Below the pieces are notes generated by a model, which had not been told where the DNA came from, did no database searches, and was given only the letters and a program-made list of their open reading frames with translations. The position numbers and the translations under genes were made by a program. From the NCBI GenBank assembly GCA_030594905.1, contig JAUVEF010000022.1:1-10698 (forward strand): a stretch of 10,698 bases of DNA, read 5' to 3'. The DNA comes from Methanosarcinales archaeon (GTDB lineage: Archaea > Halobacteriota > Methanosarcinia > Methanosarcinales > Methanogasteraceae). Below are positions 7,139 to 10,698 of this stretch, in pieces (position 1 is the stretch's first letter; each line of letters begins with the position of its first letter).

Positions 7139-7645
7139 ATGCCAGAGATCATCAAAGTGGGAATGGCTGATCTGAAGGTGGCTGCTGAGCCAGGGGTGCT
7201 GATCACCATCGGGCTTGGGTCGTGTGTCGGCATAGCGCTCTACGATGCAACGACTCGCGTGGGCGGGCTTGCGCATATCATGCTCCCGACCAGCAAACGC
7301 ACCTCAAACAAAAGCAACGGTGCTGACCTCAACCCGATGAAATACGCGGATACGGCGGTCGATATGACACTTAGGATGATGACCCAGAAACACGCCATTA
7401 AAAAAAATATAACTGCCAAGATCGCGGGCGGGGCGCACATGTTCTCCTGCGCGAAGGGCAGCAGCAGTTATTTTCTACAAGTCGGTGATAACAACGTCAC
7501 CGCAGTAAAAGAGAAACTGAAACAGGAAGGGATCAGACTGCTTTCAGAGGATGTTGGTTTGAATTACGGAAGAACAGTTGAATTGCATACCAATGATGGG
7601 AAATACGTCATAAAAACAATTGCTAAAGGATCGAAGGTGATTTAG
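7139..7645 (+). CDS. cheD: CheD, chemoreceptor glutamine deamidase
   Basis: CheD hydrolyses specific receptor glutamines to glutamates, and in CheC-containing systems it pairs with CheC and boosts its phosphatase activity. The 168-residue product has the cysteine-hydrolase set seen in the family: Thr23, Cys29 in LGSCVGIALYD and His46 in GLAHIMLP. The motifs AKIAGGAHMF (93-102) and NYGR (142-145) are also present; the family usually has GGNYGR, and here the second glycine is Leu. The frame is open upstream into cheA (from ATG 7073), but that start has no family-like N-terminus. ATG 7139 gives MPEIIKVGMADLKV, preceded by AGAAGGA (7125-7131) 7 bases away. The gene lies 49 bases after cheA and its TAG stop touches the cheR ATG, so cheD and cheR are translationally coupled. 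Confidence 0.94.
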   Translation: MPEIIKVGMADLKVAAEPGVLITIGLGSCVGIALYDATTRVGGLAHIMLPTSKRTSNKSNGADLNPMKYADTAVDMTLRMMTQKHAIKKNITAKIAGGAHMFSCAKGSSSYFLQVGDNNVTAVKEKLKQEGIRLLSEDVGLNYGRTVELHTNDGKYVIKTIAKGSKVI

Positions 7646-8446
7646 ATGGATGATTTCGAGAAATTAAAGAATAAGATATCCAAGGACAAACACTTCAGTT
7701 GCAACCAGTATAAGGACCCATATCTGAAGCGAAGGTTTGCCATCAGGATGCGCGCCACAGGAGTGAAGACTTACCATGATTATATAAAGGTACTCGATAC
7801 GGTTTTGGATGAGTATCAGGTACTGCTGGACGTACTCACTGTCAATGTCACCGAGTTTTTTCGGGACGCTGGTGTGTTCAAGGAAGTCGAGAGCGTTTTA
7901 AGATCGATCATCAAAGAAAAGCAGGAAAAAAATCAGAACAGCTTGCGTATATGGAGTGCGGGATGTTCCAATGGGTCTGAGGTGTACACGATATCGATAC
8001 TGCTCGATCAGATACTCGGTCATAAGGTCAAGGATTTCAAGATCACGCTTCTTGCAACAGACATCGATGACGCGTCTCTGAAGAGGGGGCGCGAAGGGAT
8101 ATACAACCAAAACCTCTTAAAAGGGGTCAAGCGTGCATACCTGACGAAGTATTTCGAAAAAACTGGTGATGGGCAATATCAGGTGATCGCGCCCAACAGA
8201 CAGATGGTCACGTTCAGGAAACATGACTTGATCAATGACCGACCACAAACGATGATGGATGTGGTATTCTGTAGGAATGTTGTGATATACTTCTCAAGGG
8301 AGTTGCAAGAGACGTTATTCGTAAATTTCTATAAATCACTGGTTGATGGCGGGCATTTTGTCATGGGAAAGACCGAGACACTGGTCGGCGGGGCGAAAGA
8401 CAAATTTATACCAGTAAACAATAAAGAACGGATATATAGAAAGTGA
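7646..8446 (+). CDS. cheR: CheR, chemoreceptor methyltransferase
   Basis: CheR transfers methyl groups from S-adenosylmethionine to receptor glutamates, opposing CheB in adaptation. The 266-residue length is standard. The N-terminal helical domain (1 to about 60) leads into VNVTEFFRD (66-74), whose Arg73 matches the essential arginine of the family. The SAM-binding loop is RIWSAGCSNGSEVYTIS (101-117), ATDIDD (137-142) supplies the ribose-binding Asp, and VVFCRNVVIYF (206-216) is the classic late motif. The SAM loop departs from the common GCSTGEEPYS: the first Glu is Ser and the Pro is Val. The rest looks active. ATG 7646 immediately follows the cheD stop, with AAGGTGA (7634-7640) inside the end of cheD. 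One base separates it from cheF. Confidence 0.94.
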   Translation: MDDFEKLKNKISKDKHFSCNQYKDPYLKRRFAIRMRATGVKTYHDYIKVLDTVLDEYQVLLDVLTVNVTEFFRDAGVFKEVESVLRSIIKEKQEKNQNSLRIWSAGCSNGSEVYTISILLDQILGHKVKDFKITLLATDIDDASLKRGREGIYNQNLLKGVKRAYLTKYFEKTGDGQYQVIAPNRQMVTFRKHDLINDRPQTMMDVVFCRNVVIYFSRELQETLFVNFYKSLVDGGHFVMGKTETLVGGAKDKFIPVNNKERIYRK

Positions 8447-8447
8447 T

Positions 8448-9371
8448 ATGGGCGAAGAAAAAGTCGTTACATGGCTGGATGGCAAAATCCTCTTCATAGA
8501 GGCGTATGCCACACAGGCGAAGTGGGTGCCGTGCAAGGTTGTGCTAACCTATGGTGGCATCTGGCTCATGCAGGGCAACAACAAGAAAGGCATCCCACTT
8601 GCAGCGATCTCAAGTCTTGGAAGGGAGATTCCAAAGAAACAACTCGGGACATCGGTTCCGGATTATATCGCGGTCACGTACGTCTCCGAAAACAAGGAGA
8701 TAACGGTCGCGATCACAGGGCAGCCTGAGCAACTGAAGAAACTGAAGAAGTACATTATGTTCCTGCGGCTAAACAAGAAGCCAGTATATATTCTGCACCC
8801 TGCAAAGGTTGGCGGAGTGATCAAGGACGGCGTCCAGTGGGTGCAGGGGCTCCTTAACATTGTGTGGACGCCTGGTGGCGCGGCAGACAAACTGATCATC
8901 CAGCGCAAGGCTGGCAACGTCGAGATCCTGATGAATAACATCGAGATGGTGCAGACCGAGAGTCCGAATATCGGCGGGAAAGTGAAGCAGATTGCAAATA
9001 TCAAACACGCTGACAGCGAAAATATTTATAACACATTCATACTATCCGGAATTCAGAATTCACTCATAGAGTACATCAATGACCACCTGCGCGAGCAGGG
9101 AGTAATATCCAGTCATGCAAGCGACAGCGCAACAGATTCGTCGTCTGATGCAACGATCGCTGAGACTGAGGAGGAGATACTGGTCGCGCTATATTCCGGC
9201 GTCTCCGCCCTCGAGGTGCCCACATTCATGGAGGAGCTGGATGTGGATCAGATCGAATTGATCTATGACAAATTGATATCATACGGGCTTGTGGAACTGG
9301 TGCGCCTCCGGAAGGATGTCAAACTTACGCCGAAAGGTAGAAATATAGTGAACAAGAAAATGCAGATATAA
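8448..9371 (+). CDS. cheF: CheF, archaeal adaptor between CheY and the archaellum motor
   Basis: CheF (DUF439 family) occurs only in archaea with both chemotaxis and archaella. It binds CheY and motor-complex proteins and so carries the switching signal. The 307 residues divide into two similar beta-rich halves and a C-terminal domain. Half one (about 10-108) and half two (about 112-215) each contain a pattern of strands (LTYGGIWLM...IPLAAISSL and KLIIQRKAGNVEILMNNIEMV) and end in an amphipathic helix (LKKLKKYIMFL and NSLIEYINDHL). I read these as tandem PH-like folds, which is inference. A Ser/Asp-rich linker (221-238) joins them to a winged-helix-like region (240-302, ending VKLTPKGR). The ATG lies one base after the cheR stop with no strong ribosome-binding site, so translation is probably coupled to cheR. 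Its place between cheR and cheY supports the call. Confidence 0.9.
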   Translation: MGEEKVVTWLDGKILFIEAYATQAKWVPCKVVLTYGGIWLMQGNNKKGIPLAAISSLGREIPKKQLGTSVPDYIAVTYVSENKEITVAITGQPEQLKKLKKYIMFLRLNKKPVYILHPAKVGGVIKDGVQWVQGLLNIVWTPGGAADKLIIQRKAGNVEILMNNIEMVQTESPNIGGKVKQIANIKHADSENIYNTFILSGIQNSLIEYINDHLREQGVISSHASDSATDSSSDATIAETEEEILVALYSGVSALEVPTFMEELDVDQIELIYDKLISYGLVELVRLRKDVKLTPKGRNIVNKKMQI

Positions 9372-9378
9372 GGAATAT

Positions 9379-9385
9379 GGAGGGG
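9379..9385 (+). promoter_or_regulatory. Ribosome-binding site that places the cheY start at ATC 9391
   Basis: GGAGGGG is the only good ribosome-binding site between cheF and cheY. Its GGAGG core ends 7 bases before ATC 9391, the normal distance, but 19 bases before the first in-frame ATG (9403), which is too far. No ATG, GTG or TTG in the cheY frame lies within reach. Confidence 0.6.
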
Positions 9386-9390
9386 TTAGT

Positions 9391-9750
9391 ATCGCAAACA
9401 TAATGCTTGTCGATGATTCGAAGTTTATGCGGGCACTCCTGAAGAAAGTGCTTGCAGCTTCGCACAACATCGTAGGAGAAGCCGAAAACGGGGTGGAGGC
9501 AGTCGAGATGTATGATCAGTTGACTCCCGACCTCGTGATGATGGACATCGTGATGCCGCACATGGACGGAATACTTGCAACGAGCAACATCACGAATAAA
9601 CATCCTGACGCAAAGATCATCATGTGCACTTCTGTCGGACAGGACGAGAAGGTGAAGGCGGCGATCAAAGCCGGCGCCAGGGGTTATATCACTAAGCCAT
9701 TCCAGGGACCAAGCGTCATCAAGGAAGTCGAGAGCTTACTGGGTCAATAG
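9391..9750 (+). CDS. cheY: CheY, chemotaxis response regulator
   Basis: CheY is a single receiver domain phosphorylated by CheA; in archaea the phosphorylated form binds CheF and, through it, changes archaellum rotation. Read from ATC 9391, the product has 119 residues beginning MANIMLVDDSKFMR. Key residues are the acidic pair D8-D9, phospho-acceptor Asp52 in LVMMDIVMPHMDG, Thr80 in IIMCTSVGQ, Tyr99 and Lys102 in GYITKPF. The first ATG (9403) would give MLVDDS and lose part of the first beta strand, and it is badly placed for the ribosome-binding site at 9379-9385. ATC is therefore favoured, although it is rare as a start codon. If ATG is used the product has 115 residues. The gene lies 19 bases after cheF and 2 bases before cheC. 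Identity is secure; only the start is open. Confidence 0.93.
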   Translation: MANIMLVDDSKFMRALLKKVLAASHNIVGEAENGVEAVEMYDQLTPDLVMMDIVMPHMDGILATSNITNKHPDAKIIMCTSVGQDEKVKAAIKAGARGYITKPFQGPSVIKEVESLLGQ

Positions 9751-9752
9751 TC

Positions 9753-10355
9753 ATGATCGGGATGAATACCCTAAAAGGGCTGAAACGGCTGGGGGATCAG
9801 AGCGCAGAGAGGGCGATTCAATCACTCGCCGAGATGACCGGCACGGAAGTGGTGATGGAGGTCTCGGCTGTCAACATGACCGAGATCGAGCAGATCCCGG
9901 CGACCATTGGCATAACCGACGATGCGATGATCGGGCTGTTTGTGCGGTTCACCGGCAAACTTCCGGGGGCGGTGCTGACACTGCTCTCGATTCCATCTGC
10001 CCAGAATCTTGCTGATATCATGCTGGCAGGTATGGGCGACGAACCTGCCGGAGACGAGGTGCTAACGGAAATGCAGCAGTCAGCGGTCGAGGAGATTGGA
10101 AACATCATCACATCAGCGTTCATCGATGTGTGGGCGGACGAATTTGGCGTGGGGCTTACCCAGACGCCGCCTGCGTATGTATGTGACTATGTCCCATCGA
10201 TCATCGATGCCTCACTTGCGCGGGCATCTGAGAAAGGGGACTTTGCCGTGGTCTTCAACAGCGCGATCCGCATCACCGATCAGGATATCGACTGCCACAT
10301 TCTGGTGCTTCCGGATCCCGATAAGATGCAGCTGATGTTTGATAGTCTGGAGTAA
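9753..10355 (+). CDS. cheC: CheC, CheY-P phosphatase (first of a tandem pair)
   Basis: CheC proteins remove phosphate from CheY-P and are regulated by CheD. The family has two ExxN active-site motifs related by internal symmetry. In this 200-residue product the second is intact: Glu114 and Asn117 in SAVEEIGNIITSAF. The first is lost: LKRLGDQSAERA has Arg12 and Asp15 where family members have Glu and Asn. It should therefore be a one-site enzyme, or partly regulatory. The core (about 36-95, including GLFVRFTGKLPG and ADIMLAGM) and C-terminal strands follow the family pattern. ATG 9753 lies two bases after the cheY stop; ATG 9762 (residue 4) is an alternative, and neither has a strong ribosome-binding site, so coupling to cheY is likely. 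The next gene is a diverged duplicate of this one. Confidence 0.92.
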   Translation: MIGMNTLKGLKRLGDQSAERAIQSLAEMTGTEVVMEVSAVNMTEIEQIPATIGITDDAMIGLFVRFTGKLPGAVLTLLSIPSAQNLADIMLAGMGDEPAGDEVLTEMQQSAVEEIGNIITSAFIDVWADEFGVGLTQTPPAYVCDYVPSIIDASLARASEKGDFAVVFNSAIRITDQDIDCHILVLPDPDKMQLMFDSLE

Positions 10356-10357
10356 TT

Positions 10358-10698
10358 ATGGTCGAACTTGAAAATCTTGAGTCATTAAAGGAGCTGGGCG
10401 ATAACAGCGCGTCTATGGTGGTCGAGTCGCTCTCTGAGATGCTCTGCATGGCTGTCGAGATGGATGTCTCCGCAGTCCATGTAGATACAATCAAAAGCAT
10501 CCCTGATATCTTGAAACTGACGGGTGACACGATTGTGGGCGCGTATGTGGGCTTTTCCGGCAAGTTGTCAGGCACGGTGCTGACAATTCTCTCGATTGAG
10601 AGTGCACGCGAGATGGCCGACATCATGCTTGCAGGGATGGATGAGGACGATCCTCAGGACTACCTGACCGAGATGCAGGAGTCTGCAATACTTGAGAT
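10358..10698 (+). CDS. cheC: Second CheC, CheY-P phosphatase (3' end outside window)
   Basis: A frame opens at ATG 10358, two bases after the preceding cheC stop and behind GGAG (10349-10352), and stays open for 113 codons to the window edge. The product is clearly homologous to the upstream CheC along its whole visible length, for example SGKLSGTVLTILSIESA against TGKLPGAVLTLLSIPSA, with ADIMLAGM shared exactly and TEMQESA against TEMQQSA. The first active-site motif keeps Glu12 but has Asp15 for the usual Asn (KELGDNSAS). The sequence stops at the Glu that begins the second motif, so I cannot see whether its Asn is present. A local tandem duplication is the simplest origin. The truncation is only the window boundary. 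Confidence 0.88.
   Translation, partial: MVELENLESLKELGDNSASMVVESLSEMLCMAVEMDVSAVHVDTIKSIPDILKLTGDTIVGAYVGFSGKLSGTVLTILSIESAREMADIMLAGMDEDDPQDYLTEMQESAILE

Noticed and set aside
1..10698. CRISPR arrays, tRNA or rRNA genes, insertion sequences, attachment sites
   Set aside because: I saw no spaced repeat array, no tRNA-like cloverleaf in the gaps, no transposase-like frame and no terminal inverted repeats. The gaps are too short to hold more than promoters.

Overview
The window is archaeal. It carries the archaellum motor genes flaH and flaI (a KaiC-like ATPase and a type II/IV secretion-type ATPase) and a full archaeal chemotaxis block that includes cheF, an adaptor family known only from archaea. 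TATA-like boxes, TTG start codons and ribosome-binding sites of the GGTGA/GGAGG type fit this. Mid-range GC and the gene set suggest a euryarchaeon, perhaps a methanogen or a related lineage, but the genus cannot be read from the sequence. Every credible gene is on the + strand.

Layout. (1) About 1-693: a decayed second copy of flaH, entered from beyond the left edge, with a damaged Walker A loop and a frameshift at a run of nine A. (2) 707-1402: intact flaH. (3) 1419-3071: intact flaI. The usual partner flaJ does not follow. (4) 3072-3267: an intergenic stretch with an orphan ribosome-binding site, a weak terminator-like hairpin, and a perfect A/T-rich palindrome whose right half is tandemly repeated directly before a TATA box. 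(5) 3268-3801: moaB, a molybdopterin-biosynthesis gene that looks leaderless. (6) 3802-3945: intergenic, with candidate promoters for the next operon. (7) 3946-10698: cheB, cheA, cheD, cheR, cheF, cheY, cheC and a second cheC cut by the right edge. From cheD onward the genes are 0-19 bases apart and are probably translationally coupled.

How it works together (family knowledge applied to this gene set). CheA autophosphorylates under receptor control and phosphorylates CheY and CheB. CheY-P acts on the archaellum through CheF. CheR and CheB methylate and demethylate receptors, CheD deamidates them, and CheC proteins remove phosphate from CheY. FlaH and FlaI form the cytoplasmic motor complex that CheF contacts. 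No cheW, receptor gene, flaJ or archaellin gene lies in the window.

The core is a recognisable chemotaxis and archaellum island, not a new system. The points most worth a second look are the tandem decaying flaH with its A9 slippage site, the absence of flaJ behind a strong orphan ribosome-binding site, a probable ATC start codon for cheY, the operator-like palindrome before moaB, and the tandem cheC pair with degenerate first active sites.
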